Shown here: in pieces, positions 5,732 through 13,999 of the stretch
Numbering within the stretch: position 1 is the stretch's first letter
Layout of the letters: the number at the start of each line of letters is the position of its first letter
Assembly (NCBI GenBank): GCA_039183635.1
Contig: JBCDBL010000032.1
Span: 1-34,472 of the forward strand
DNA: 34,472 nucleotides
Direction: 5' to 3'
Origin: JBCDBL01 sp039183635
GTDB taxonomy: Bacteria; Pseudomonadota; Alphaproteobacteria; Caulobacterales; Parvularculaceae
Position numbers and translations under genes: made by a program
Notes under the pieces: generated by a model
What the model was told of the DNA's origin: nothing
The model's input: the letters and a program-made list of their open reading frames with translations, nothing else
Database searches by the model: none

Positions 5732-7912
5732 TCACAAAAACGAATAAGGATCCACATCCACCGCCACACGCACCGACGAAGGCGTTTTCACATCTGCGCG
5801 CCAGGCCGTGAGAAAGGCCTGCAAATTCACGGTGCGCGCCGCCTTCACCAAAAACCGCATCCGTGTCCGACCGCGCAAACGGGCGATGGGCGCCGGCGCG
5901 GGGCCCCAGACCTCAACATCTTTGGCGTGAGGCGCGGCTTTGGCGAGGGTTTGGGCCGCCGCGCGCACCTGGTCTTCTTTTTCCCCGGTGAGAATCACCG
6001 CGGCCAGGCGGCCATAGGGGGGGAAGCCCAACATTTCCCGGCCTTCAGCTTCCTGCGCCAAAAACGTATCGCGATCACCACTGATGAGCGCGCGCATCAC
6101 AGGGTGGTTCGGCTGATAGGTCTGCAACAGGGCGCGGCCTTTCTTCTCCGCCCGCCCGGCGCGGCCGGCGACCTGGTTCAAAAGCTGATAGGTGCGCTCC
6201 CCGGCGCGCAGATCGCCGCCGCTGAGGCCGAGGTCCGCATCCACCACGCCAATGAGGGTGAGGTTCGGGAAATGATGGCCCTTGGCGGCGATTTGCGTGG
6301 CGATCAGAATGTCGATCCGCCCCGCCGCCATATCGGCGAGGAGCCCCTTCACCTCCCCCGGCGCTTGCACCGTGTCGGAGGAGAACACCGCCACCCGCCG
6401 GTCGGGCCACCGGGCCTTCGCCTCCTCCCCCACGCGCTCCACCCCCGGCCCGCAGGCGGCGAGGCTGTCTTCGGCCCCACAGGCCGGGCAGTGTTTGGGC
6501 TTCGGCATGGAAAAGCCCGTATGGTGACAGACAAGCTTGTTCTCATAGCGATGCTCCACCAACCAGGTGTCGGAATGGGGCGCCGTTAGTCTGTGTCCGC
6601 ATTTTCGGCAAATGGTGAGGGGCGCATAGCCCCGGCGGTTGAGGAACAGCATCGCCTGCTCACCGCGATCCAGGGTCTCATCAACAGCTTCAATGAGTTT
6701 TGGGGAGAGCCACTGCCCCTTGTCCGGCGGCGCGGCGCGCAAGTCGATGGTCTCCGTTTCCGGCATCGATGCGCCACCGAACCGACCGGGCAGCGTCACC
6801 GCGCTGTAACGGCCTTGGGTCACATTGATCATGGTCTCTAAGGCTGGCGTCGCGGAGGCCAAGATCACCGGAAAGCCCTTCCGCGCCCCCCGCGCCACCG
6901 CCATGTCCCGGGCTTGGTACAGGACCCCATCTTCTTGCTTATAAGAGCTGTCATGCTCCTCATCGACAATGATGAGGGACAAGTTTTGGAACGGAAGAAA
7001 CAGGGCCGACCGGGCGCCCACAACAATGCGCGCCCCACCATCCGCCACCCGCCGCCAGGCGCGGCGGCGTCCTGCATCCCCGGCGTCGGAGTGCCATAGC
7101 GTCGGCGCCACGCCGAACCGCGCCTCCACCCGTTTGATGAATTGCAAGGTAAGCGCAATCTCCGGCATCAACACCAGAACTTGCGCAGTGGGGTCTTTTC
7201 GTAAGGCGGCGGCGATGGCTTCGAAATACACTTCGGTTTTGCCGGAGCCTGTAACGCCATCAATCAGCGTGGTTTTATACCCGCCCGCTACAACGTCTGC
7301 TTTTAACGCCTCCGCCGCCGCATTTTGTTCAGGCGACAAACGCGGGCCGGGACGCTCAAGATCTGGCAGCGGATAAGGCGGGTCCGGATCGATGGAAACG
7401 GGAACAAGCGCACCGGCGTCCGCAAGCCCCTTTATAACTCCGACGCCGCACCCGGCCGCGGCCGCCAAAACTTGCGCCGTTTGCGGAACGTCTCCCGCCG
7501 CCGCCAGAACCTTCGCACGGATTTCTGTTGTTTTTTGAGGCGGCGTCTTGCCCAAAACATAGCCTGTTTTCGGCTTGGGCGGGGTGAGCTGCGCACCGGA
7601 GCGCATCACCATGCGCAACACTGCGCCTTGGGGGAACAACGTATACGCTGCAACCCAATCGACAAAGTTTCGTACATCTTGCGTCAAAGGCGGCGCATCG
7701 AGAACCCGGATCACGGTCTTCAACGCCTTTTCCGCTTTTTCCGTCAGCTCTGTCGTGGACGGCGCCGCCCAAACGACGCCCCGCACCTCCCTTGGCCCCA
7801 GGGGAACGACAACATATTGCCCAACGGCGAGCGGCGCGTCCTCCGGCGCGAGGTAATCGTAAGGCCCGGCCAACGGCAAAGGCAACAGCACGGAGATGCG
7901 GGGTTCGCTCAT
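5732..7912 (-). CDS. priA: Primosomal protein N', replication restart helicase
   Basis: PriA binds abandoned replication forks, unwinds the lagging strand 3'-5' and reloads the replisome. The 726-residue protein has the N-terminal fork-binding domain (about 1-100), a winged-helix segment, the helicase core with Walker A GVTGSGKT (219-226) and DEEH (317-320), and a C-terminal region with GRAGR (motif VI). The zinc-binding insertion is unusual. One site is intact (C435, C438, C475, C478). In the second, the family's CPxC and CHHC motifs read APHS (444-447) and CHHT (462-465), leaving only C462 of the four ligands. Such changes may be shared by relatives. It lies between the ATP synthase operon and the transaldolase gene, a common alphaproteobacterial setting. 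Confidence 0.95.
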   Translation of the reverse strand: MSEPRISVLLPLPLAGPYDYLAPEDAPLAVGQYVVVPLGPREVRGVVWAAPSTTELTEKAEKALKTVIRVLDAPPLTQDVRNFVDWVAAYTLFPQGAVLRMVMRSGAQLTPPKPKTGYVLGKTPPQKTTEIRAKVLAAAGDVPQTAQVLAAAAGCGVGVIKGLADAGALVPVSIDPDPPYPLPDLERPGPRLSPEQNAAAEALKADVVAGGYKTTLIDGVTGSGKTEVYFEAIAAALRKDPTAQVLVLMPEIALTLQFIKRVEARFGVAPTLWHSDAGDAGRRRAWRRVADGGARIVVGARSALFLPFQNLSLIIVDEEHDSSYKQEDGVLYQARDMAVARGARKGFPVILASATPALETMINVTQGRYSAVTLPGRFGGASMPETETIDLRAAPPDKGQWLSPKLIEAVDETLDRGEQAMLFLNRRGYAPLTICRKCGHRLTAPHSDTWLVEHRYENKLVCHHTGFSMPKPKHCPACGAEDSLAACGPGVERVGEEAKARWPDRRVAVFSSDTVQAPGEVKGLLADMAAGRIDILIATQIAAKGHHFPNLTLIGVVDADLGLSGGDLRAGERTYQLLNQVAGRAGRAEKKGRALLQTYQPNHPVMRALISGDRDTFLAQEAEGREMLGFPPYGRLAAVILTGEKEDQVRAAAQTLAKAAPHAKDVEVWGPAPAPIARLRGRTRMRFLVKAARTVNLQAFLTAWRADVKTPSSVRVAVDVDPYSFL

Positions 7913-7973
7913 ACCAGCGCCCTTACCTCACGCTGCAATTCCAACAATTTGTTCTGAACATTCAACTCGGCGT

Positions 7974-8114
7974 CTTCCCCCGCGCGCGGGGGAAGTGTCC
8001 CGCAGGGACGAAGGGGGCTTGGATCAAAGAACAAACACAAATTTAGGAGACACAATAAACATCGCATCCCCCCTCCGTCGGCTTCGCCGACACCTCCCCC
8101 GCAGGCGGGGGAGG
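7974..8114. repeat. Inverted pair of REP-like palindromic repeats between priA and the transaldolase gene
   Basis: The 322-base gap between priA and the transaldolase gene contains four hairpins. The first pair is a perfect 22-base palindrome CTTCCCCCGCG/CGCGGGGGAAG (7974-7995) followed by GTCCC-GCA-GGGAC (7997-8009). The second pair is GTCGGC-TTC-GCCGAC (8077-8091) followed by CCTCCCCCGC-AG-GCGGGGGAGG (8093-8114). The second pair, read on the opposite strand, has the same design and order as the first, so this looks like one dispersed repeat present as two inverted copies about 70 bases apart. Such C-rich palindromes are common between alphaproteobacterial genes. The rest of the gap (7913-7973, 8115-8234) holds only the two gene leaders. 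Confidence 0.7.
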
Positions 8115-8234
8115 AAAAGACGCACCTATTCCCTTCACAACGTTCCTTAAGAGCGCCCCGTGCATTTTCCAAAAAAGCCATGTAAACCGTCGCTTAACAT
8201 CACTGCGCCTCTAAAGAAACAGGATCACCGTCCC

Positions 8235-8888
8235 ATGAAATTCTTTGTCGACACCGCCGAAACTGAAGAGATTCGCGACCTCGCCGCGACCGGTCTTGTG
8301 GACGGGGTGACCACCAACCCCTCCCTCATTATGAAGTCGGGCCGCGATTTTAAAGAGGTGATCGCGGAAATCTGCAATCTGGTGGCGGGCCCCGTCTCCG
8401 CAGAGGTGACGGCCACCGAAACGGACGCCATGGTGGCGGAGGGGGAGAACCTCGCCAAAATCGCCGATAACGTCACGGTAAAACTGCCGCTGACCTGGGA
8501 CGGCCTGAAGGCGTGCAAACGGCTGTCTGATAACGGGATCATGACCAATGTCACCCTCTGCTTTTCGGCGAACCAGGCGCTCCTCGCCGCCAAAGCCGGC
8601 GCCACGTTCATTTCGCCCTTTATCGGCCGCCTTGACGATATCGGGATCGAAGGGCTCGACCTGATCGCTGACATTCGCGAGATTTACGACAATTACGATT
8701 TCGGCACGGAAATCCTCGCCGCCTCTCTGCGCCATCCGATGCACGTCCTGGAATGCGCGAAAATCGGCGCCGACGTCTCCACCCTGCCGCCGAAGGTGCT
8801 GCGTCAACTTGCAAAACATCCGTTGACGGATAAGGGACTTGAAGCCTTTCTGGCGGATTGGGAGAAAACCGGACAGAAGATTTTGTAG
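8235..8888 (+). CDS. tal: Transaldolase / fructose-6-phosphate aldolase family protein
   Basis: A 217-residue class I aldolase of the small MipB/TalC type, which moves dihydroxyacetone units between sugar phosphates in the pentose phosphate pathway or cleaves fructose 6-phosphate. Family features are MKFFVDTAETEEIRDLAATG at the start, GVTTNPSL, the NVTVKLPLTWDG strand with the Schiff-base lysine near residue 85, NVTLCFSANQA, and a C-terminal FLADWEK helix. The reading frame stays open upstream to 8160, but the start at 8235 gives the conserved N-terminus and has AGGA ten bases before it. Sequence alone does not separate transaldolase from F6P aldolase activity; the gene is usually annotated fsa or tal. 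Confidence 0.92.
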   Translation: MKFFVDTAETEEIRDLAATGLVDGVTTNPSLIMKSGRDFKEVIAEICNLVAGPVSAEVTATETDAMVAEGENLAKIADNVTVKLPLTWDGLKACKRLSDNGIMTNVTLCFSANQALLAAKAGATFISPFIGRLDDIGIEGLDLIADIREIYDNYDFGTEILAASLRHPMHVLECAKIGADVSTLPPKVLRQLAKHPLTDKGLEAFLADWEKTGQKIL

Positions 8889-9056
8889 TCTGCCCCTTCA
8901 CGCGTCGTTCTTCCGATGAAGCTGTAAAACCAGCGACGGTCGCCACACGAAAATGTGAGGCGTTCGAAGCGCGCCATCACGCGCCATTGATTTGATTGCG
9001 ATCCGCAGTTTCGACATTCTCCAGATAGACGAAAGACAAATTCAGGGGATTTTAGG

Positions 9057-9542
9057 ATGATGAATACCGTAAAACGCTTCGCACCGACGGCGATCTCTCT
9101 TTATATCGCTGTGATTTTTCTCGATTCACTGCGCTACAAGTTCACCAATGCGCCGGAAACCCAGACGATTTTCGGCAAACTCGACGCCTGGTCCGCCAGC
9201 CTCGGCGCGCCAGGCCTGTTCGCTGAAACCGGCTTGTTCAGCCAATATGTCATAGGCTCGGCGGAGCTTGTCGCATCAGCCCTCATTCTTAGCGGCCTTG
9301 TCCTCGGTTTGCGCCGCCTGCAGGGCCTTGGCGCGCTGATCGGGATCGCCGTCATGACCGGCGCCATCAGCTTTCATCTGTTCACCCCCTTAGGGATCGA
9401 CCCGAACAATGACGGCGGCGGCCTGTTCGTCGCAGCGATCGGCGTGTGGATCGGAGCGGCCGTCCTGGTCATCCTGAGACGGAACGATATTTCGGCCCTT
9501 CTCGGCGCCATCGGCGCGGCGCTGGTGAAAAAAACCGATTAA
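9057..9542 (+). CDS. DoxX-like four-helix membrane protein
   Basis: A 161-residue inner-membrane protein with four hydrophobic segments (about 10-25, 62-84, 90-107 and 122-140). The pattern ISLYIAVIFLDSLRYKFTNA followed by PETQTIFGKL, and then AELVASALILSGL, is that of DoxX-like proteins, a broad family with poorly defined redox or envelope roles. Two ATG codons in tandem (9057 and 9060) offer starts; AGGGG eight bases before the first favours it. It stands alone between the transaldolase gene and xerC, ending in a hairpin at 9549-9570. The family call is moderate and the function unknown. Confidence 0.7.
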   Translation: MMNTVKRFAPTAISLYIAVIFLDSLRYKFTNAPETQTIFGKLDAWSASLGAPGLFAETGLFSQYVIGSAELVASALILSGLVLGLRRLQGLGALIGIAVMTGAISFHLFTPLGIDPNNDGGGLFVAAIGVWIGAAVLVILRRNDISALLGAIGAALVKKTD

Positions 9543-9548
9543 CGCCCT

Positions 9549-9570
9549 ACGCAAAATTGGGGTTTTGCGT
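9549..9570 (+). terminator. Perfect 8-bp hairpin after the DoxX-like gene
   Basis: ACGCAAAA (9549-9556), loop TTGGGG, TTTTGCGT (9563-9570) starts six bases after the stop codon. The stem is perfect, and the run of T lies in its descending arm rather than after it. It is a plausible terminator for the upstream gene and separates it from xerC. Confidence 0.45.
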
Positions 9571-9601
9571 CGCCCGGCGAAACACTGCATAATCCGTTAT
9601 T

Positions 9602-10591
9602 ATGCCCTTGGAAGCCGCTGACATCGGACGCGATGAGTCTTTGCGTGCTGCGAACCGTGATGCGGCGGCGATCGCAGCGGCGGCCGCCCCGGACGCCGCC
9701 GACGCCGCCGGCAGGTTCCTCGCCTACATCAAAAGCGAACGACGCCTCAGCGCCCATACCTTGCGGATGTACGCCTATGGGCTCCGACTGTTCTTCGATT
9801 ATTTGAAGGGCCATCTTGGAAAACCGGCGCGCCTCAAAACCCTTAGCGCCCTCACCGTCGCCGACATCAGGGGCTTTCTCGCCAGCCGCACGCGGGACGG
9901 CGCCGCCATCGCCACAGTGCGTATGGAGCTGTCGGCGCTGCGGGCGTTTTACCGGTTCCTCGCCAAGCGCGAAGGCGTCGACAATCCGGCCATCGGCGCC
10001 GTCCGTACGCCGAAAGCCGACGCCCGCCTGCCCCGCCCCCTCGCCCGCGCCGACGCAAAGGACCTCATCGACGAGGCCGGCGCCCCGCAGGATTGGACAG
10101 GCATGAGGGACCAAACCCTGTTCCTATTGCTCTATGGCGCGGGCCTCAGAATTTCAGAGGCCCTCGCCCTGCGCTGGGCTGATGCGCCGCTGGCGGAGAC
10201 GCTCGCCGTCATCGGCAAGGGCCGCAAGACGCGGATGGTTCCCATACTGCCGGTTATCCGGGAGATGAGCGCAACGTACAAAACCGCCTGCCCCTATGGC
10301 CTTGAAGACGACGACCCGCTGTTTTTCTCCAAAACCGGCAAACCCTTATCGCCGCGCCTGGCGCAACAGACCATGCAGGCCCTGCGCAGCGGCCTCGGCC
10401 TGCCGGACAGCGCGACGCCCCACGCCCTACGCCATTCCTTCGCAACGCACCTTCTCGCCGCCGGCGGCGACTTACGCGCCATACAGGAGCTGCTCGGCCA
10501 CGCGTCACTGGCCGCCACCCAGCGATACACCAAGGTGGAAGCCGACAGCATGCTGAAGACATACGCGCAGGCGCATCCCCGTGGGAAGTGA
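9602..10591 (+). CDS. xerC: Tyrosine recombinase XerC
   Basis: A 329-residue site-specific recombinase that, with XerD, resolves chromosome dimers at dif. The N-terminal SAM-like domain spans about 30-125 (SERRLSAHTLRMYAYGLRLF), and the catalytic domain about 145-325. All catalytic residues are present: R183 in GAGLRISEA, a lysine in GKGRKTR (206 or 209), H274 and R277 in PHALRHSF, H300 in LLGHASL, and the nucleophile Y309 in TQRYTKV. There is no clear ribosome-binding site before the ATG at 9602 and the first 30 residues are alanine-rich, so the true start may lie slightly downstream. No integrase-type context (att sites, phage genes) is seen; the XerC/D-like architecture and setting favour housekeeping XerC. 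Confidence 0.9.
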   Translation: MPLEAADIGRDESLRAANRDAAAIAAAAAPDAADAAGRFLAYIKSERRLSAHTLRMYAYGLRLFFDYLKGHLGKPARLKTLSALTVADIRGFLASRTRDGAAIATVRMELSALRAFYRFLAKREGVDNPAIGAVRTPKADARLPRPLARADAKDLIDEAGAPQDWTGMRDQTLFLLLYGAGLRISEALALRWADAPLAETLAVIGKGRKTRMVPILPVIREMSATYKTACPYGLEDDDPLFFSKTGKPLSPRLAQQTMQALRSGLGLPDSATPHALRHSFATHLLAAGGDLRAIQELLGHASLAATQRYTKVEADSMLKTYAQAHPRGK

Positions 10592-10868
10592 TATTGACGG
10601 TATTGGAGACCTGTTCGCCTTCATCGGACGCATGGCCATGCGCCTTCTCACGGGCCTATTCGAAGTATTGCTCTATGGCTTTCCCGGCGGAAAATGGGGG
10701 TTGCGCATTGTTTCGGCCTTGTTGGGCGTAAGCGCGCTCATCGCTATTTGGTTTGCAAACCTCTTCACGCCGAAGTTTGAAGCGGGCCCGCTTTTCTGGG
10801 GGCTCGCCCTTGCCGCGCTTTCTGTCATCGCCTGGATTTGGTCAAACCGGATTAAAAGCGATTTTTAA
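10581..10868 (+). CDS. Small two-helix membrane protein, unknown
   Basis: A 95-residue protein starting with GTG at 10581 inside the last codons of xerC (different frame) and ending in a stop that overlaps the end of the convergent peptide-transporter gene by four bases. Two hydrophobic segments (about 42-58 and 71-88) suggest a small inner-membrane protein; the tail is basic. An alternative ATG at 10632 would give 78 residues and start after the xerC stop. I recognise no family. Tight packing between two real genes and the absence of any other candidate support it as a gene, probably expressed with xerC. Confidence 0.55.
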   Translation: MGSDIDGIGDLFAFIGRMAMRLLTGLFEVLLYGFPGGKWGLRIVSALLGVSALIAIWFANLFTPKFEAGPLFWGLALAALSVIAWIWSNRIKSDF

Positions 10869-12598
10869 TCCGCCCCATGCATCCATCGTTTGACGACAGG
10901 GGCGAGGAGCAGCATCACAACCGATATCGCCATCGCGATGTAGGCGACATTCGTATAGACCGCCGCATACCCTGCTTTCGCCGCGGCGATGTCCGTCAGC
11001 TGGCCGCCGATGGTCTCGGCCCCCGTGGTGCGGGCGATAATCCCGGCGAGATAGTTGGATAGGCCGGAAAACAAAAACCATGCGCCCATGGCCATGCCCA
11101 CCACCCTGGCCGGCGCCAGCTTCGTTACGGCGGATAAGCCCACGGGCGAGACCAGAAGCTCCCCCATCGTGTGGATCCAGTAAATGAGGAACACGAAATA
11201 AACCGCCGTTAAGCCGTCCGTCCCGGAGGCCTGCATGCCGCCGACCAATGCGAGAAAGCCGAGGCCGGCGAGGAAATTGCCGATGGCGAACTTCACCGGC
11301 GAGGAGGGGTTCAGGTTGCGCTTGGCGAGCGTGATCCACAGCCATGCCAGAATGGGCGCGAATATGACGATGTAGAGCGCGTTTAACGACTGAAACACAG
11401 GCGATGGAACCGATAATCCGAATATCGTGCGGTCCACCAGGCGCGCCGTAAACAGATTAAGGGAGGAGCCCGCCTGTTCGAACAGCGCCCAGAACGGAAT
11501 CTGACCGAGAATGATATAGATCGCCGCAAACATGCGGTCGCGCTCTTCGCCCTGGGTTTTCACGAAGGCGTAAGCGATGAGGAAGACAAACACGGCAAGC
11601 CCGAGAGACCCGACAAACCATTCCGGAATGACGTGGGCGTTCATGACCAGCAACATCGACACCGCGATGATGCCGAGCCCTGCGAGGTAACACCCCCATT
11701 CGACATTGATCGGCCCCAGAACTTTTTCTTTCAGCTTCTCAACGCTCGGCGGCTCCGCGCGGCCCTGGAGCCAAGGCTGCCCCAGAAGAAAAACCACAAG
11801 CCCGACCGCCATGCCTATCCCTGCGAGGCCGAAACCGTACTTCCACCCGTATGCGATGCCGAGATATCCACAGAAAATCGAGGAAAGGAACGCTCCCAGA
11901 TTGATCCCCATATAAAAAATCGTGAAGCCGGAATCGCGCCGCTTGTCGCCGAAGCCGTATAAAGCCCCGACAATCGTGGAGATGTTTGCTTTGAGGTATC
12001 CGACGCCCGCAATGATGAGCGCCAGGGACAGGTAAAGGATTAAAACGTATCCCTGTTCCTGCTCGATGCGCGTCTCGAACGCGCTCACCGGTATGATGTT
12101 CGGCAAGCCCACGGCGTCGGGATCAGCGATCAGCATCTCCGTCGCGCCTTCGTTAAACGCGACAAAGGATTGTCCGCTATCGGAAACAATCAGCTGTTTG
12201 GCGTCCCCGCCCCGGCCATCGAGCGTCACCTGATATTCGGCGCCGTCGTAGGTCAAGATCTCCTTCGACCCCGCGCCCTCGAACGCCATGCCGAAATGGC
12301 CGAGCACCAGCAGGATCGCGCCGAAGGTCACAGCCTTTCTCTGGCCGAGATAGCGGTCGGCGAGCGTTCCGCCGACGATGGTCATCACATAGACGAGCGC
12401 GGTGTACGCACCGTACATGATCGCCGAGCGTTCGTCCGAAAACAGAAAATGCTGCGTCAGGTAGAGGATGAGGAGCCCGCGCATTCCGTAATAGGAAAAT
12501 CGCTCCCACATCTCGGTGAAGAACAAAATGACGAGCCCGCGCGGGTGACCCAAAAACGTTTTTTCTGCGGCGCCAGCCTCAACTGCGGCGTCGGTCAT
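10865..12598 (-). CDS. POT/PTR2 family proton-dependent oligopeptide transporter
   Basis: A 577-residue MFS-type symporter that takes up di- and tripeptides with protons. The ExxER motif reads EMWER at 29-33 (then FSYYG), and the second PTR2 signature is FYMGINLGAFLSS near 228-240. About 75 residues between the fourth helix and the next one (roughly 107-183) are hydrophilic, beginning GAGSKEILTYDGAEYQ. This is longer than the usual loop and probably extracytoplasmic. The frame is open to 12688, but ATG 12598 is preceded by a strong GGAGGG and gives the family-like N-terminus. It is divergent from the HIT gene and convergent with the small membrane protein, whose end it overlaps. Confidence 0.92.
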   Translation of the reverse strand: MTDAAVEAGAAEKTFLGHPRGLVILFFTEMWERFSYYGMRGLLILYLTQHFLFSDERSAIMYGAYTALVYVMTIVGGTLADRYLGQRKAVTFGAILLVLGHFGMAFEGAGSKEILTYDGAEYQVTLDGRGGDAKQLIVSDSGQSFVAFNEGATEMLIADPDAVGLPNIIPVSAFETRIEQEQGYVLILYLSLALIIAGVGYLKANISTIVGALYGFGDKRRDSGFTIFYMGINLGAFLSSIFCGYLGIAYGWKYGFGLAGIGMAVGLVVFLLGQPWLQGRAEPPSVEKLKEKVLGPINVEWGCYLAGLGIIAVSMLLVMNAHVIPEWFVGSLGLAVFVFLIAYAFVKTQGEERDRMFAAIYIILGQIPFWALFEQAGSSLNLFTARLVDRTIFGLSVPSPVFQSLNALYIVIFAPILAWLWITLAKRNLNPSSPVKFAIGNFLAGLGFLALVGGMQASGTDGLTAVYFVFLIYWIHTMGELLVSPVGLSAVTKLAPARVVGMAMGAWFLFSGLSNYLAGIIARTTGAETIGGQLTDIAAAKAGYAAVYTNVAYIAMAISVVMLLLAPVVKRWMHGAD

Positions 12599-12773
12599 AA
12601 ACCCTCCGTTTGTTTTCGCGCGGAAAGGCCGTCTTTTTGACGCGACCCGGCCGCCCCCGGCCTTGATCGCGACGCAGCGTGCGCGCACATTGCCATTACC
12701 TTAGGACGGGGCCGCTGCAAAAATCCAGATGCGAAGTGCGGCAGCTCCGCCACACGATTTCGAAAGGCCCGCC

Positions 12774-13226
12774 ATGACCGCCGCATTCGCCCTCGACCCG
12801 CAGCTCGCCGCCGATACGATCCACGTCGCCAACTGGCCCTTGTCCGAGGCGCGGCTGATGGACGACGCCAGTTACCCTTGGGTCATTCTCATCCCGCGCC
12901 GGGCGGACGTTTTCGAGCTTATCGATTTGTCCGAGGCCGACCACGCGCTGCTCAGCCGGGAAATTCGCCTGTTGTCGCAGATCCTGGCGGACCTCACGGG
13001 ATGCGACAAGCTGAACGTCGCCGCCCTCGGCAATCAGGTGCGCCAGCTCCACGTCCATGTCATCGCCCGCTTTACAAGCGATGCGGCCTGGCCGGGCCCG
13101 ATCTGGGGCGCGGCGCCCCGTGCGCCCTACGCGCCTGCGGACCGGGACGCGTTCATCGCCCAATTGAAAGACAGGATGGTCAGCGCCGCGCCGGCCGCAG
13201 CGCCCGCACAAGACCGACAAGACTGA
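12774..13226 (+). CDS. HIT (histidine triad) family protein
   Basis: A 150-residue nucleotide-binding hydrolase/transferase-like protein. The active-site strand is QLHVHVIARF (starting near residue 92). Two of the three histidines of the HxHxHxx triad are present, while the first is glutamine, as I recall for a proteobacterial subgroup with a QLHVHV motif. The substrate is unknown; related HIT proteins act on adenylylated compounds or dinucleoside polyphosphates. The open frame extends to 12729, but ATG 12774 with GAAAGG upstream gives the conserved N-terminus. Its last 47 bases overlap the convergent gene at 13180-13452. Confidence 0.85.
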   Translation: MTAAFALDPQLAADTIHVANWPLSEARLMDDASYPWVILIPRRADVFELIDLSEADHALLSREIRLLSQILADLTGCDKLNVAALGNQVRQLHVHVIARFTSDAAWPGPIWGAAPRAPYAPADRDAFIAQLKDRMVSAAPAAAPAQDRQD

Positions 13227-13452
13227 TCGCCAGCCAGAACAGCTCGATCACAAAAGAGGCTGCATTGAAGGTGAAGGCGAGGGAGACAAGGATCAGCACC
13301 GCGCCCAAGGCGTTTAACGCGGGATAGAGGGGTCGGTCCACCGCCATGCGCCCGATTTGCGAGGCGAAATAAGTCCCGACAATAAGGCCGACGCCGAAAA
13401 AACCGACAAAATCGTGCCAGTCGAGCTCAATTATCAAACTGTCACTTACCAT
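13180..13452 (-). CDS. CBU_0592-like small membrane protein
   Basis: A 90-residue protein with three hydrophobic segments (about 12-30, 42-58 and 60-80). The layout (DWHDFVGFFGVGLIVGTYF, then LYPALNALGAVLILVSL, then SFVIELFWLAISLVGLV) matches the CBU_0592 family of small conserved membrane proteins of unknown function. The ATG at 13452 with AAGGTTGGGG just upstream is a better start than the in-frame TTG at 13461. Its 3' end overlaps the 3' end of the HIT gene on the other strand. Confidence 0.75.
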   Translation of the reverse strand: MVSDSLIIELDWHDFVGFFGVGLIVGTYFASQIGRMAVDRPLYPALNALGAVLILVSLAFTFNAASFVIELFWLAISLVGLVRALRPARR

Positions 13453-13535
13453 ACGCCCCAACCTTACCCGTCAGGAGCCACTGTCACTTTACTACCATTG
13501 TTACAAGTCGGTATAAGAAACTACTAAAGCAATAC

Positions 13536-13871
13536 TTATTTTTTCCAACGCACAACCGTAATCTCAGGATAATTATCAGTATTACAGACATATCTCAAAT
13601 TAACGGTTCCCTCTGTGGTGTATGCCGTCATAATCATAGAGAGTTTCCGGTTATAATCTTCCGCATCAGCTATATCTAAAAAATATCTTAGTTTGAACGA
13701 TGTAGCTGTACATTGATGTTCAGCACCAGCCTCGAGCCAAACTTGAGTAATTCCGTTCGACCATGAAATAATACTATCAATTTTATGGTAACCTGTGTCG
13801 TTTGCAAAACTCATTGCCGAAGAAAGAAAATACACAAGACCAACCAATATAAGACGCATATGATATTTCAT
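13536..13871 (-). CDS. Small secreted protein, unknown
   Basis: A 111-residue protein with an N-terminal signal peptide (MKYHMRLILVGLVYFLSSAM, with likely cleavage after SFA) and a mature part of about 88 residues. The mature part holds two cysteines that could pair (in EHQCTATSF and LRYVCNTDN). The ATG at 13871 follows GGAGG with seven bases of spacing and gives a proper signal peptide; an upstream in-frame ATG (13913) would add 14 residues in front of it. The gene sits alone in an AT-rich island (about 13490-14000), unlike its GC-rich neighbours, which suggests acquisition by transfer. No family recognised. Confidence 0.65.
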   Translation of the reverse strand: MKYHMRLILVGLVYFLSSAMSFANDTGYHKIDSIISWSNGITQVWLEAGAEHQCTATSFKLRYFLDIADAEDYNRKLSMIMTAYTTEGTVNLRYVCNTDNYPEITVVRWKK

Positions 13872-13999
13872 TTTACAGCCTCCGTGATTAATGTATAGAT
13901 ATAATAAACTCATAAATATTACCTATCAAGATTTTTTAACTTGTACGAACCATATTATCTTTCTGTTCTTTGTTGAAATACAACGAAAATCTGTAAACG

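Noticed and set aside
7974..8114. CRISPR-like array in the priA-transaldolase gap
   Set aside because: There are only two units, in inverted orientation, and no regular repeat-spacer pattern.
9602..10591. xerC as a marker of an integrated element
   Set aside because: The protein has XerC-like length and motifs and no attachment repeats, tRNA or phage genes lie beside it, so a housekeeping role is more likely.
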